A program made the position numbers and the translations under genes. The notes beneath the pieces were generated by a model. The model was not told where the DNA came from. It saw nothing but the letters and a program-made list of their open reading frames with translations, and did no database searches. Below are positions 37,887-51,474 of a stretch of DNA of 64,000 nucleotides, piece by piece; within the stretch, counting starts at the first letter, position 1, and the number at the start of each line of letters is the position of its first letter. This DNA comes from Warburgia ugandensis. Taxonomy: Eukaryota > Streptophyta > Magnoliopsida > Canellales > Canellaceae. The stretch spans positions 45,153,729 through 45,217,728 of the forward strand of contig CP141133.1 of the NCBI GenBank assembly GCA_035236585.1. Reading direction: 5' to 3'.

Positions 37887-39277
37887 ATAATACATGCATC
37901 AATGGTTCATCCGAAAAGTTTTTGTAATGGGCATGGATTCACTAGCAGACTCAATGATAAGCCTAGATCAATGATCTACTACTACATTTTTAGTGCCTTT
38001 ATCATCTCAAATTTCAATGTCAAATTCTTGTAGTAGTAGTATATTTTAGATTAATCATGGTTTAACATCCTTTTCAAAGAGAAGATACTTCAATGCAACA
38101 TGACCCAAGTAGATAATAACTTCATATCCTAAAAGATAATATCTAAATTTATCTAATACAAACACAACAACCAATGACTCTTTTCTAGTATAGTTGAGAG
38201 TCTTACTAGCATAGTATATTATATGGGTTAATTTATTAATTTGTTGTCCCAAGATAGTATCCCACTTGATTTCAGATTTTGCAATCTAATGCGGTGGTTG
38301 AATAGAAGTAAATTCTTTCTTGAGCCTCTCAAATGCTAGCATATAATTGTCATCAAAGTGAAAGATAAGACTCTTTAGTAAGTAAATTGCATAAGTGTCT
38401 AGAAATTTAAGTGAAATCTTTGATGATTTGTCCATAAAAACTAGCATTACGTAAGAAACAGTAGATCTCCTTTACTTTTTGAGGTGGCAGAATGTTAGAG
38501 ATGAGAGCTACTTACTCTTTATCAACCTCAATACCATTGGGTCATATAACGTGTCCTAGAATAATTTCACTTTTAACCACAAAATGGAACTTTTTTTAGT
38601 TAATTGCTAAATTATTTTCTTTACACCGTGCTAACACTAAGGTTAGATGATGCAAACATTGATCAAATGATAACGCCATGGCTAAGAAGTGAACCATAGA
38701 CACTTCTAAGAAATGCTCTACATATTTAAGACAATGCTCAGCATGCACCTTTGAAAGGTTGCAAGGGCATTGTATAACCCAAAATGCATGCTTCTATAGG
38801 CAAAGGTTCCAAAAGGACTAGTGAATGTAGCCTTCTCTTGATCCTCAGGTGTTATAAGAATTTGATTATAGCCAGAATAACCATGAAAAAGCAATAATAT
38901 TCATGTTTGGTTAATCACTCAAGCATTTAGTTAATGAAAGGAAGAGAAAAATGGTATTTCCTCATGATCGAGTTCAATTTCCAATAGTCAATACACACCA
39001 CTTGGTGGTCATCCAGGTTGCCACTATTTCAATATCATTATTTCTAATCACCATAATTCTTGGGAACAACTTGAACGAGGCTAACCCAAGTACTATAAAA
39101 AATGCGATAAATTATTCCAACATCTAATAATTTCAACACCTCTACTCTCACCACTTCCTTTATATTGGGATTAAGCCTGCTTTGCATCTCTCTAGAAGGT
39201 TGTGAATATTCTATAAAATATATGTGATGCATGCAAATAGTGAATCTTAATCCCTTAATGTCAACTATTGTCCATGA
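37887..39277 (-). pseudogene. Element IV RT-RNase H pseudogene (main part)
   Basis: Reads on the minus strand from 39277: SWTIVDIKGL, ICMHHIYF, QPSREMQSRLNPNIKEVVRV (39200-39130), then VVPKN. RT core follows: YSGYNQILITPEDQEKATFT and SPFGTFAYRSMHFGLYNALATFQRCM (about 38870-38750). The catalytic F-M-D-D site is lost (SMVHF near 38700). Next are GIEVDK (near 38535), the RNase H motifs HIIYYASKTLNYTRKESLVVVF (38230-38160) and ALKYLLFEKDVKP (38105-38055), then VVVDHxSRL and FPDEPL. It stops at 37887 against the element III LTR; integrase is missing. Confidence 0.9.
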
Positions 39278-42200
39278 TGTGTCTTAATTAATTACCACAA
39301 GTGCGCAGCTCTATTGGAGTATAGAATTGGCAAATACAAGTCGATTATACGAGGACTCTTTAATAAAGTGAGTAAATTAAGACTTTGATTATGTTGCTTT
39401 AACTTGGCTAAGATTCAAGAAAGAGAGAAGCTGTAAAATTTATAACTAAAGTTAATGACAAGGAAAGTAAAAAGGACTAACCATTAGACTAAACTTCTAA
39501 ATTAAGTAACTAGAAAGTAAACTCTAAGAGAAAAAGTAAGTAAGCAACTATGAAACTATCTAAACTATAACTAACTAAGAATAAAAGTAAGGAAAGAACT
39601 TAATTAAGAAAATAAGAGAACTACTTTATTCATGGAAAATTTAGAAGGATTTGATACATAAGCAAAGCAAAAAAAAAAAAAAAAGCAAATAAAAGAACTT
39701 CTTCTAATCCTGGCTTGAATTCCACTATAGGTCTCACATATTGTGTCACTCAACAGGAGCTTGTACACTTTTCTTCAACCCATAATATACTAAAGTTACC
39801 ACTAAAAACAATAAGTTCTTGTACACTTCTCTTAAACCCATAATATACTAAAGTTACTACCAAGCTATTGTCATCCCCTTAACCCAACATGCCCAACCCA
39901 TAAGTCAAATCTTATCCAAAAATTCTTAGGAATGAAGTACTAGGGCAGCCAAAAGATGAGGTTACTCATACCTTTCCTAATACATCTCTACCAACTAAAA
40001 GAAGTAAAGAGAAGATATGGAATGGAAATACAAAATGAGTTGTTGCATCCCTTTTCTAGAAACTATAAAGAAAGAGGGTAGCTATTAAGGAGAGATCCAA
40101 TGAGGGGATTAGAGGTCATTTATCCTTAAGTTAATGGTAGTCATAGAAGAGGCTTCCTACCTTGAGAAGGAACTAGAATAAAAGAAAATTAAATGGGGAG
40201 ACAGTGGACCTTGGCTTAGGACTCACCAAATTCTAGCCTTAGGAGATGAAGGAGATAGGTCCTTTATCATGGAAGGTATCCTACTCTTCTACATTATGCC
40301 CTTAGCTAAGAATTGGAGTGGCTTTATGGATAGATTTGTTATTTCTCTCAACCATTATCTTAGGATGGGAAAGACTCCTTGTTTCCATACAATGGTAGAA
40401 GGCATCTTTCCTTCTCCTTTTTTATTACAAATCCATAAGAAAACAAAATAAAAGAATAAAGGAAAATATGAAAAAGTGAAGCATACATGTGACTTAAGGA
40501 GTGGGCATTAGAGATGGAAAGAAATGATGAGTGCATGTGAGATGGAAAAAGAAGGATAGAGAGATTTTATGTGGGGAATTGAAGATATGAGAGTGACAGC
40601 AATCCCTTGCATGCTTTAAAGAAGAATGCATGTATGGTGTGAGTGAGGTTATGTCTAAAAGGTGGTGAAGGATGGTGAGGTAAGACCATGGAAGAGTCAA
40701 AGATGCATATGGAAAAGAAGAAAAAGCATGACGCATGCAACTCAAAATGAGTAGGTGACTGCATCTCTAACAACATGCATATAGTTCTTAAATGGTTCTA
40801 AAATGTATGCAAAAGAGGATGAAATTTCTAATACAAGCTAAGATGAATGCATATAATAACCAAAAGATGACTACTATGCATGTAATCTAGGATGATGCTA
40901 AAACTAGGTGATGAAAAGCATGCTACGTTAGAACAAAGTATACCATGCATGCAAAGATTAAACATATCAAAAACCATGCGTGTAATCTGGATTTCTATGC
41001 ATGATTTTCTACATAATGGATACATGGGAAAGAACTCCTATGTGCAAAGGTGGTGGAATGCTAGGTATGAAGCATGAACTATAAGAATCTAACTACATAA
41101 GAAATACTCTACATATAAAGCAAAGAATAATACTAACAAGGATAAAAACTATGATTCATGAATTATGCATGTAATTTATAAACAAAAGAAGAGATTGCTT
41201 ATAAACTAGAAAGGAATCATATGTGTGGAAACTAAGTACAAGCATGGACTAGAAGAAGAAAGAAGAAAAGAAAAAGATAAGAAAGGAAAAAAAGAACGAA
41301 AATAGGATTGGGTTGAGGACCTTCACCTTTGCTTCAATGCTTGAGGAGAGCTTGGGTGAACTTGATCTTTATCCTTATTTCTTCTTTGATTTGGTTCTTG
41401 AAAGCCAGGGAAATGTAAAAGATGGGTTTTCCTTCTCTTTAACCTCTTATTTATAGAGTTTTAGGAGAATGAAGACCTAGGAATGGAAGGTTAGTACTTA
41501 AAGCAAGAAAGAATGGAAAGTTAAGATGGTTTGGATGATGACAAGAGGAGGAGAGTAGGGGAGAGAGGGGGGGGTGTGGAATTCAAAAAAAAATGTGGGA
41601 GTGGCATTTGGCCTAAATTCAAAGTGGAAAGTGAATTGGACAAGGAAAGTAGGGAAGGGAAAGGGTAAGGGTAAGGGTGGTTAGGAAGGTATTTTTGGTA
41701 GGATAGGAAACTAACTTGATTAAGAGGGAAGGAATGGATTAAGATTAGGAGGAAATCTAGGAAGTTAGGAGGGATTAGAGATTGGATTAGGTGAGAAGCA
41801 TGGAAACCATGAGAGTGTGTTGGAGTTTCTAATTTTCGAAGTGAATGTGATCCATTGGATGTTAACCAATGGTGGAGATCTTAGGGCTTTGATTTGACTT
41901 TTCAACAAAGGCTAAGTGGCTAGGGTTTTTACCTTTTCAATGTTTCTTTCTTGGCCCTTATATCATCATCATTCTTTCTTGGCCCTTTCCAAATATATCA
42001 TATTTTAAGGCTTCTTTGCTCTACACCATTGGATTAGACTACCCTAGAAGGCCTAGATTCCTTCGAGATTTACTTATCCACTCTAAGTTTTCTTTGTTTC
42101 TCTTCAAGCCAATAGTATTCCACATAGGTGAGATGTCATTTTCCATATTTTAAGGGGTCTCCCTTGAATTTAGGTAGGTGGCTTTGTGGAAACTCTTCCA

Positions 42201-42939
42201 CCATTAAACTTCCACTTTGGTCTTAATTGCAATCTAGCTTCTTATTGGTTCATCCTTGCTTGAAAATGTCTTAATAGGTTGCTTAGGATATGAATCTACA
42301 AGGGTAGATCTTGACCTTTAAGTGCTTAAAGTGTAATTGATTAGGAATCACTTTCTATCTTGACCTTCTTCTCCTTGCTTTTCTCTAGCAATCACTTTCT
42401 ATCTCCATGTTTTTCGCTTGTAATTGATTAGGAATCACCTCCTCTTCACATAAATTTCATGCTTCCCCTTTAGTGGTCTATTCCTTTGGTTGAGTAGGAG
42501 AGAGAAAGCTAAGAATAAGTCTCTTGTGGGCTCCAGTCTTCTACTTTTTACATTTCAGAAGCTCCCATTGTATATGATCCATTGTATGAGATTTGGGCTT
42601 CCTTTAAAAGCTTCCCAAGATGGTGGTTGGCTTGAATTCTTGCTTGAGGAAGTTTTGTCACCTTACTTTTGTTATGAACACCCTACTTTGAATGGATAAG
42701 GCTTGGTATTCTATTTAGGGTCTTCTATTACTCTAACTTTGATTTTGAAATCAAATGATCATTTTGAACTCTCTAACTTCACGAATGCCAAGTATTGGTC
42801 CACAATGTAGGTTGGTTAGTGAACTTGCTCTTTTAAGGGTAAAATGGTCAATTTTGTTAATTTTTCATTCATATCATGGACCTGCAAAATTGTAGAATTT
42901 CTAATCAATAATGATTAGGTAATTTTTGGGGTTAAAACA
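39278..42939 (-). mobile_element. Gamma LTR (3.7 kb) interrupting element IV RT
   Basis: On the minus strand it starts TGTTTTAACCCCAAAAATTA at 42939 and ends CTTAATTAAGACACA-like sequence near 39278. Near its end it has a GCGCACTTGTGG block comparable to GTGCACTTGCG near the end of element IV's own LTR. The RT reading stops at one side (RECQTTLG near 43410) and resumes at the other (SWTIVDIKG at 39277), so it is an insertion without internal region, probably a solo LTR. No matching target duplication is visible; the right junction is altered by a tandem duplication and a (TA)n tract. Confidence 0.7.
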
Positions 42940-42940
42940 T

Positions 42941-43780
42941 AATATTTCTATATATATATATATATATCAGTTCCCTTAGAGTTGTTTGATGTTCTTGAAG
43001 AACATTATGAAGGTTACCTTCCTATTCTATATGAAGGTTAGAAGACATAATTAGAAGCAAGGTATCTAAAGGATCTAAAAATATATAACTTAAATTCTTA
43101 AGTAAAATGTTTGGTCCCAAAGTTGGTGATTTTTCAATACATGCAGTTGATATGGATTCTGAAGGTAGGAGCAGTTCCAATCAAGGTTTCCATTGAGAAG
43201 TATCCATCAAAGGTGTAGCATCAAGCATTATATTAACTTCTTATATAGAATGGTCTAAATCAAAGTATAAGTAAATTTGAGATAAACATGCCTCAATAGG
43301 ATCAAAATTCAAGGAAGGTGGGAATGTACTCGAAAGTAGACTCTCGATTTTTCAATATAGAGGTATGTATATAATATTTCTCTCTATATATATATATCAG
43401 TTCACCCTAGAGTTGTTTGACATTCTCGAAGAACATTATGAAGCTTACCTTCCTATTCTGTATCAAGGTTAGAAGATATAATTATAAGCAAGGTATCTAA
43501 AGGATCTAAAAATATATAACTGAAATTCTTAGGTAAAATGTTTAGTTCCATAGATGGCGATTTTTCAATACATGGGGCTGGTATGGATTTTGAAGGTAGG
43601 AGCAGTTCCAATCAAGGTTTCCATTGAGAAGTGTCCATCAAAGGTGTAACATCAAGCATTATATTAACTTCTTATGCAGAATGGTCTATATTAAAGTATA
43701 AGCAAATTTGAGATAAGCATGCCTTAATAGGATCAAAATTCAAGGAAGGTGGGAATGTACTTAGAAGTAGACTCTCGATT
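42941..43780. repeat. Tandem duplication, 430-bp period, in element IV pol
   Basis: Copies 42941-43349 and 43371-43780 are direct repeats at a constant offset of 430-431, with roughly 90% identity by eye. Each starts with TAATATTTCT and a (TA)n tract and ends ACTCTCGAT. The unit covers the linker between protease and RT of element IV (minus-strand reading PSMELNILPKNFSYIFLDP in copy 2). Confidence 0.92.
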
Positions 43781-46020
43781 ACATTTACCACAAAAGAGTG
43801 ATCAAAATCTAACTATTGTTGTGCAGCATTAAAAACATTCAATTTTACTTTGATGTTTTCAAAGGAAAACTTTATCACATCATTCCTATAGTTTGTAATA
43901 GCATTGATGTAGCCAAGAATGGTCTCCCTAAGGTGACTAGAAATTGGCTACCTTGGTTTGAGAAAGGCTGTGTATCAAGGACTATGAAGTCCACGAGAAA
44001 GAGAAATTTGTCAACTTAGATGAGGACATCCTCTACCACACCACATGGTATTTTTATTTATCAATCTATCGATTGCAATGCAATTGTAGTTGATTTCAGC
44101 TCACTAAGACCTAATTACACATATACTAAATATGGCAAAAGGTTCACACTTGCCCTAAAATTTAAGAGGCCTTATTAATTATGTAGTCCCCGATGATAAA
44201 TGATATGGTGGCATACCCAGGGTCTCTATACTTTGGTGGGGTATTTATGTTGTAATAACAAGCTAACTTGCATAGTGAGGAAAGCTTTCTTTGACATATT
44301 AACTAGAACTTATTTAAAAACTTTCATTATCTCATTGAAGTTAGTACCGTTCTTTGCTACTTTTACAAGGTGACGAAAGGAAGCCTTAGATAGATATGAT
44401 GCATTAGGAACGGGGTTAGGTGAAGTGGGAAATTTTTTACACTTATCCCTCTCTTATTAAAGGCTTTTGTTGTTCTCCTTCTTTTTCTTTAGCATTTCCT
44501 TAATCTGATCCACCTTATTATCTACTTTTTTCCACTCCTAAGTGTAATAACGGAATTGGCTTGTTCTTGAAATGGTAGCTTCGAGGTTGATCCAATATCT
44601 AGTTGTCCCTTTGGATTTGCTATGGGTTGACTTTGAAACTTACCTTTCTCCTTATTTCTTAACACAATAGATAGTTGACCCATTTCTATTTCCAACTTTG
44701 CAATAGATGGTGACTTAGGATGCAGAGTTTATTTCATTTTGATTTGGAATTGAAGTGAACTATACATAAACAAATTAAGGATTTCCTCCAAAGATGGTTT
44801 CTTTTGTTGGGGGGCAAACTATTGAAAGCCTAGAGGTTGTTCTAGAATTGGAGCTTGAGTAAAAAAAATTGAAGAGGAAGGCTTCTTAACAAACCTATCC
44901 ACTAATTATCCTTAGACCAAGAGAAGTTAGGGTGCCTAGCCCATCCTGCATTATAGGCCTCAATATAAAGGTTGTTGCTAGGGTTTCTATATGTATTTAA
45001 TGTATTAACTTACTCTGCATAATAGTCGGGATATAGGGAGTTGGAGGGATAAGACTGAAGTAGAGAGAACAAGCCTCTTGTTGTTATATCATGGGAGACC
45101 CCCCAACCAACATAAATGCATCAAATCTCTCATCCATACTATCAAATTTCTTCACTTTTTCTACCAACCTATCCATTGTTGTAGACCAGTTTGGCATGAT
45201 TCCTATCTCATAAAGGCCACCCTTCTTCAGAGGTTGTGGATTTCTATCCATTCTAATAGAATAATCCCATTGATAGAAATTTTAGATAATGTTTCAAATA
45301 AATCCCAAGCCTCCCCATCACTTTTGTTCATGAATGCTCCACTACTAGTAGCACCTACTATATGTTGGTTTTAAGGTGTTAAACCTTCATAAAAGTATTA
45401 CACATGTGGCCATTTTTTTCAAAACAATGGTGTGGGCATTTAAGTAGTAAATCCTTCCACCTTTCCCAACATTCAAAGAAGTGTTCATCCTTGAAAGTTT
45501 ATAATTTCTCTCCAAAGGATAATGGTTTTGTGGACCATGAAGAATCTATTTAGAAATTTCTTGGATAGCTGATCACTAGATGTGATGAAACCTTCCTCTA
45601 AAGAAATAAACCATACCTTAGCTTTATCCTTTAAAGATAAAGAAAATAGCCTTAATTGAATGGAACCATCAGAAAAGTTTTTAAATTTAAAGGTGGAAAA
45701 GATGTCAATGAACTCCTTTACATGACTATGAGGGTCCTCCTTATCTAGACCAATGTAGGCAGGAGGTCGATAACTCCTAGTTTTAATTCAAAATGGTGTG
45801 GATTTATAACTAGCAGCACTGTGCATGAAGGTGCATTTTGTTGCACGGGAGCAAAAAAGTCTCTAAAGGTCTGACCTTTACATCTAATAGAACCATTCCA
45901 TTTTCCATGATGGAGTTATATGGATCAATGTGACTTCCTTTCTCTCCTCTTGGAGTTCTTTCGATCTCTGGATCAAAGGGTATGAAATCTGGGTTCTGAG
46001 ATTAACCACCTTCTAAGATT
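43371..46020 (-). pseudogene. Element IV gag-protease-RT start pseudogene
   Basis: Minus-strand reading. Decayed gag capsid and linker lie at 46020-44600 (for example KSDGEAWDLFETL near 45310). Next are a pre-protease stretch with ITLRSGKKVDNKVDQIKEML (about 44560-44500) and KASFRHLVKVAKNGTNFNEIM (near 44380-44330). The protease block FRASVNLLPYLVYVQLGLSELKSTT follows (about 44165-44090; catalytic D-L-G-A reduced to F-R-A), with VVEDVLI-VDKFLFLVDFIVLDTQP and LGRPFLATS (near 43930). The RT lead-in EGKLHNVLRECQTTLG is at 43465-43410. Read across the gamma LTR it joins the RT at 39277, so both pieces belong to one element. Confidence 0.85.
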
Positions 46021-46975
46021 TAAAACTAGAAAAAGAAAATAATTTGATTTTTTAATTTTATATGAAATCTAATCCTATATGTTATTTTTTTCTACTACAA
46101 AAAGATGTGCAATCAAGCAAATAGACCTAAAGCTGGCAAACATAGAGGTTTGTTAGAATTGAATTAAGTTCTAAGGAAGTAGCTTCTTAGAACCTAATTT
46201 AGATAATTCCTCTTTTTCTTCCTAGGCAATTGATTACCACTTAGATCCTTACTATCACCACTTCACACCCTCCTTAGTTAACCATGTGCAATATGAGTCA
46301 TAGGAATGCACTTGCAAAGTTAGTTGTTTAAATACCAACGTAGTGATTAAGTGCAGGGACAATAGATTGCCTCCTTCTAAGAGGGTTGTATGAGCTTGAT
46401 ACCCTAGGTCTCTTTTTAAATGATTTTAAATTAAATATAAGAGGCTTGGGTGTAACTTGTGATGATTAACCTATGTGGGTCAAGGGGTGGTAATGAAACC
46501 CACTCTTGTTCTTGTTCAGTTTGTGCCCTTACTAGTTATTTAAGCATTCCACCATAACAATTTAATCATCATAGAAGCACCTTAAAGCTTCTAAATGTGA
46601 CTTAATTCACTGAAAATAGTAACTAATGCAAATACCTAGATGTTATGCAATGTTTAATATTAATGCATCTATATGTCTTTATTTTAAGCAAATAAATATG
46701 CAAATTCTAAGACTAGAAATTTAAGGAGTTAGGCGTGGCCTATCATGGAAATTTAGGCAAAAAAATATTTGATTAAGTTTTTTTTTCCCCACTAAACTCC
46801 TTCAAATTCTTTATAAAATTCCTATCAAAGAAAATAGGAAAATTAGTATCAAATTTGCAGCAATTATCCAAAATATGCAATTACCCTAGATTTCCTAGAA
46901 TGCAATGCTTCCTAATCTAAGACTAGTGGTAAAGTCAAATAATTTATATTTAATATCAAAATTTTATTGTTAAAA
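46021..46975 (-). mobile_element. Element IV leader
   Basis: Non-coding DNA between the primer site and gag on the minus strand. Nothing else is recognised. Confidence 0.55.
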
Positions 46976-46993
46976 TCCTCAAAAATAGTGCCA
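46976..46993 (-). promoter_or_regulatory. Element IV primer binding site (tRNA-Asp-like, decayed)
   Basis: The minus strand reads TGGCACTATTTTTGAGGA, matching the tRNA-Asp-type site at 11 of 18 positions; most mismatches are C-to-T or G-to-A. It lies 7 bases from the LTR end. Confidence 0.65.
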
Positions 46994-47000
46994 AAAAACA

Positions 47001-48575
47001 TGTTATGAATTTCAAATTTACTTTTCGCAAGTGCACATGTCTATTATATAATACTAGTACAAGAGCAGGTCGATCCATGAGGATCTTGCCTTAGGAATTA
47101 AGATATAAATATAAACTAAGTTATCTATCCTAGCTAACCACTTTTGAGTAAAATTTTAAATATTTGATCTATAAAAGTTAAATTAGAATCAATTGAAAAG
47201 GTTAGCCAAAATTTAGTCCTAAAGCTATAACTTTTTAGGACTAAAAATTAACTAAACCTTAAATATACAATTATACTAAAATAGAAATTAAATCTAATTT
47301 CTAACCATTTAAACTAATAAAGCATGAACTAAGTCAAGAATTATAATGCTAAAAAGAAAAATTAACACATAAACTAGAAATTAAATAATTCATTGAATAA
47401 TCTTTGCATTAAAAATAAAATATGCATTACAGAATGAAAAATTAAAAGCACTTTCCCTTGAAAAGATGAACTATTGCATCTCTCTTTAGTGTGTCACTCA
47501 CTAAGTCAAGATCACATTCCATAAATTACACTAAAATAGAACACTCTCACACAAAAGAATAAAAACAAAAAACAAACTCAAACTCAAACTCAAAAATCTC
47601 AGAAAGCTCAAAAAGCTCAAAAGTCTCTTAGAAAACCTCCAATACTCCTCCTAATCACTCCATGTGGTGAGGGGCCAAATTTGGGCCCTCTAATGTGTTG
47701 AAACCCCTAAGCACCCCCATTTATAGTTTTTCTAGTCTCACCTCTCCATACTAGTTTAAGGAACTTAGGATAAAAAATTGAATTTTCCTAAGTTCTTAAT
47801 CTTTTCTTTTTTGTCTTCCTCTTCCCAAATCCTTTCTAATTTTCTCATTCTTCCTCCTTAGATTTTCTTTAGTTTCTACTAATTTATATTTATCTATTTC
47901 CACCCAATTTCCACAAATCCTTTGACATTTCCTTTCTTCCTAAATCACTTTTCTTATTTATAAGATTCTTCTTCCAATAATAGATTTCCCCTTCTTCTCC
48001 TTTACAAATCCTCTTCTCCTTTCTCTTTCTTCTAAAATTCTTTTCAAGTTTCCAAACAACTTCCTTAATTTCCTATTTTTACCCAATTCAAAGATTTCCT
48101 CTTTGTAGTCTCCTACTGATTTTCTTCCTAGTTCCATCTTAGCTTGGTCTAGACAGTCTACCCTCATTGGAGTTTGATTGGTGATATGAAATATTGGTCA
48201 CCTCAATCTAATTTTACACTCTCATCTTAAAATCTAAAACATAGAAAATAAGAAAAATTCTAGTTAGTATTATTTAAAATAGTTTAATGGATATTTACCT
48301 CTGGACATCAATCTAACCATGCAAATTTATCAAACTAAGGTTAAACTAAAAATAAATGTTTTAATGCAAACTACCCTAAAGATGTGAAGATGAGCAGAAA
48401 AATTCATTAAACTAATGCTAGAATAATATTTTTTAATATAAAAATGGATACTCAATAGACTAGAAAAATGTCCAAATGGTATTAGTTTTGTTTAGTTGAC
48501 TATGTTCAAATTTAGCTGACTTGAATTTAAAACTTCTAATTTTTTTCCTCATTCACATATTTAGTCAACCATTGG
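47001..48575 (-). mobile_element. Element IV 5' LTR, partial
   Basis: On the minus strand the LTR ends ATTCATAACA at 47001, with a GTGCACTTGCG block just upstream. Its start is not found; it is either lost at, or continues beyond, the beta-2 LTR that begins near 48576. The minus-strand open frame 47958-48167 is purine-rich low-complexity sequence, not a gene. Confidence 0.6.
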
Positions 48576-51474
48576 TGTAGCTTTAAAATTACCTGCAAAC
48601 ACAAGAACCAAAGTACTATTGCATGTGAGAGAAGTTGAACCCACAAGGAATCTCACAAATTTGTATGTTGAATGGATCTTATTTAAAATGTTTAACTTCA
48701 GCCAAAGAGAGATATTGATTTAGTTGAATTAGGAAATTAAAGTGCATAAAAGAGAGACATGCATGAAATTAACGACTAATTAAAGCTAATACATAATCCA
48801 TCTTCTCTTTGCAAAATCCACTTCAACCATTCGTATAAAAAATGAATATAGTGCTTCAAAGTTAGTTGAAGGAAAATATCCAAATAATATGTCTTATTAT
48901 TTTAAATAATCCATGTTAACATGCATTTAATTAAAGAAAACTAATGCAAAATAAGCATGAATTACACTAAGCAAATAACTTAAAGAAACTGCTAAAATGG
49001 AAACTTTCCTAAATTAGCACTTTCCTAACTAGAATTAAAAACTTTCTAAAACCAAATTAGAAAACTTTCTAACACTAAACTAGTGTGAAAAAATAAGTAA
49101 CCAATGGGATTTAACAAACTTTAACGAGAAAGTAGAAACATGCATGTGAATAGAAACTAAAATTAAGGAGACTTTCTAAATTTAATATTTTCTAATCTTA
49201 AAACTTTCTAAAGATGGAACTTTCCAACTATCAAAAGGGAAATTTTCTAAACCTAAACAAAAATGTAATCAATGATTAACATTTACTAATACAAGATTAA
49301 ACAAGTGAATGAAATAAAATTCAAAGGTGAATCGCCATATGTACTGTCCATGATCCATGGATTGTGCACATGGTTCATGGGTGCAAAAGTAACTAGAATT
49401 GACTATTTAAATGCAAACAAATATGCAACCCAAGCTAGGCACTGAATAGTCAACCTAAAAAGGTATATGGTTCCTAAGGATTCCAGCAAATAAATATGTT
49501 TTTATGGATAGAAATAAAGCATAAAGATTGAGGGACTAAATTTTCAGAATTTAAGTACTCAAGAAACTTCAAAACAAGTATATAAAACTACTAACCTAGC
49601 AATTTTTGTGCTAAATAACAATCAAAATGTAAAGTACTTTTATACTAGAAACAATCAGGAACAAGATGCCTCAATGATCTTTATTGTATTCATTCCAAAA
49701 TGCATCAAGAATAGTGCACATATATCAAACATTCAAATATGGAAATTGCACTAATTCATAACATAAAACTTGATCCAAACTAGAAATAAAACTCAATTTA
49801 ATGATTTCAAAATAAAGTAAGCTAACAAACAAAGGAAACAAGAAAAGTAATTCAAGAGAAAAGATAGCTCAGATGGTGAACTAAAGCAAGGAAAATGGAC
49901 CTAAAGCTTGGTTGAAAAACAAGGTAGAAGAGGTGGAATTCCTTAAGGGGAAATCAAGGCTCTAAGCCATCTCTTCTCTTAATTGTCACCACCAGGGAAG
50001 AATTAAATTAGATCTTTATTGAATGACAAATAAAAACTAGTGGAATGAAGTGAAGAAGAGAGAGTAAGAGGGATGAAAAAAGATGTATGGAAATAAAGAG
50101 CAAACAACACAAGGAAAACACAAGGAAATCAAAGCAAGGAAATTAAATCACTAATCTAGAAGAGGGGAGAAAAGAGAAAAGGGAATAACAAGAAATCCAA
50201 AGAATAAAATCACCAAAAGAATGCCCAATTCTAGTAGCAAAGATCACTAGAAGAAGGTAATGTTTCAAGGTGTCTCACCCACCTCTATTTGGAAAAAAAA
50301 AAATAGAAGCCTTGGGGTATTTATAGATGATTTAGCTATCAATTTGATGAATGTTTAATCTAGGAAAGAGGAGATCTAGATCTAGGCTGAGGTGGAGAAT
50401 AAGGGAGGAAAGTTAGGTTGGAAGTGAGGTAAGCAAGATGATGCAAGAGAGAGATGGGCTAGCTGGCTAGTCTCCTAATTTGGAAGGGGTGTAGGCATCT
50501 TTTTCCATGGATGGTAAGTGAATCTCTCTCCCTTATATTTGGCTGGTGATTGGATGGTAGAAAAAGAGGGGAAAAATAAAAATAAATATAAGAAAGGATG
50601 GAGAAAAACCTAGGGTTTTATGTGCTTTGAATAGATATGGATATAAGTTCCTAATTAGTAAACCACCAAAATTGCCAACTAAGTGAGGGAGGAAGGTGGC
50701 TCTTTCCTTGAGTTAAAAATGTGGAAACCTATAGTGAATGATGAATTAGGGATGAGAAATGGTTTAGAAAATTTTTTTAATGCATAATCATCTTACCTTT
50801 TACATTTCTCTCTCAAAGTCCCTTAAAAATCATACTTTTGACATAGTAAAGTTGCTTGAATTGATGCTCAAATTGTATGGCTCCTTATGGCATTCATCCA
50901 TGGCTTAATAGCTCATTCCTTGGTGGATTAAGTGGCTTCAATGGTTGGCTTCAAAGCTTGAGTAGCTCATATGACTTATCACCCTTTTTCATGGCTTTAA
51001 TGGTGAAGTGGCTTGAATGACTCCCATGCAAAGGTTGTGGAAATGCATGGCTTGGACTTAGGTCCATTTCTAATGACCTTTTACTTCTTTAATTGTGTCC
51101 TAAGATAGTCTTGAACCTTCACCACACCTGGATTGATGACATTTAGGCTTTAGCTTGCTTAAGTTTTCTAGTTAGACTAAGAAAACATATGAATGGCCTC
51201 AAATCTTATCTCAATCAATCTCGGCCTTTAGATTACCTTCTCAACACCTATAAAAGATTAAAAACCTTAGTTAAGTCCTAGTAAATTATAATCATTCATA
51301 TACTTACTCAAGATTAGCTCTTGAACCTACAAAATATCAAACTTTTGAATCATTAAGTCAGAAATGCATGTGTTACAAAATTTCAAAAAACCCTAGAATT
51401 AATACTATAGTTTATAACACATGAGCTACTAATTGGGTACTTTTTATACAAAAGTGAATCTATAAATAATAATC
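48576..51474 (-). mobile_element. Beta-2 LTR copy
   Basis: Collinear with the solo LTR 22606-25378 over about 2.9 kb. Shared blocks include GTGAGAGAAGTTGA-type sequence near 48626, the AATGTTTCAAGG block near 50260, and the CATGTGTTA/TTGGGTACTTTTT terminus near 51370-51445. The minus-strand start is decayed, so the boundary at 51474 is uncertain. No PBS or gag follows on its left, so it is probably a solo LTR. No target duplication was seen. Confidence 0.7.

Noticed and set aside
47958..48167. Charged open frame rich in E, K and R on the minus strand
   Set aside because: The composition follows from a purine-rich strand inside an LTR. There is no motif and no conservation evidence.
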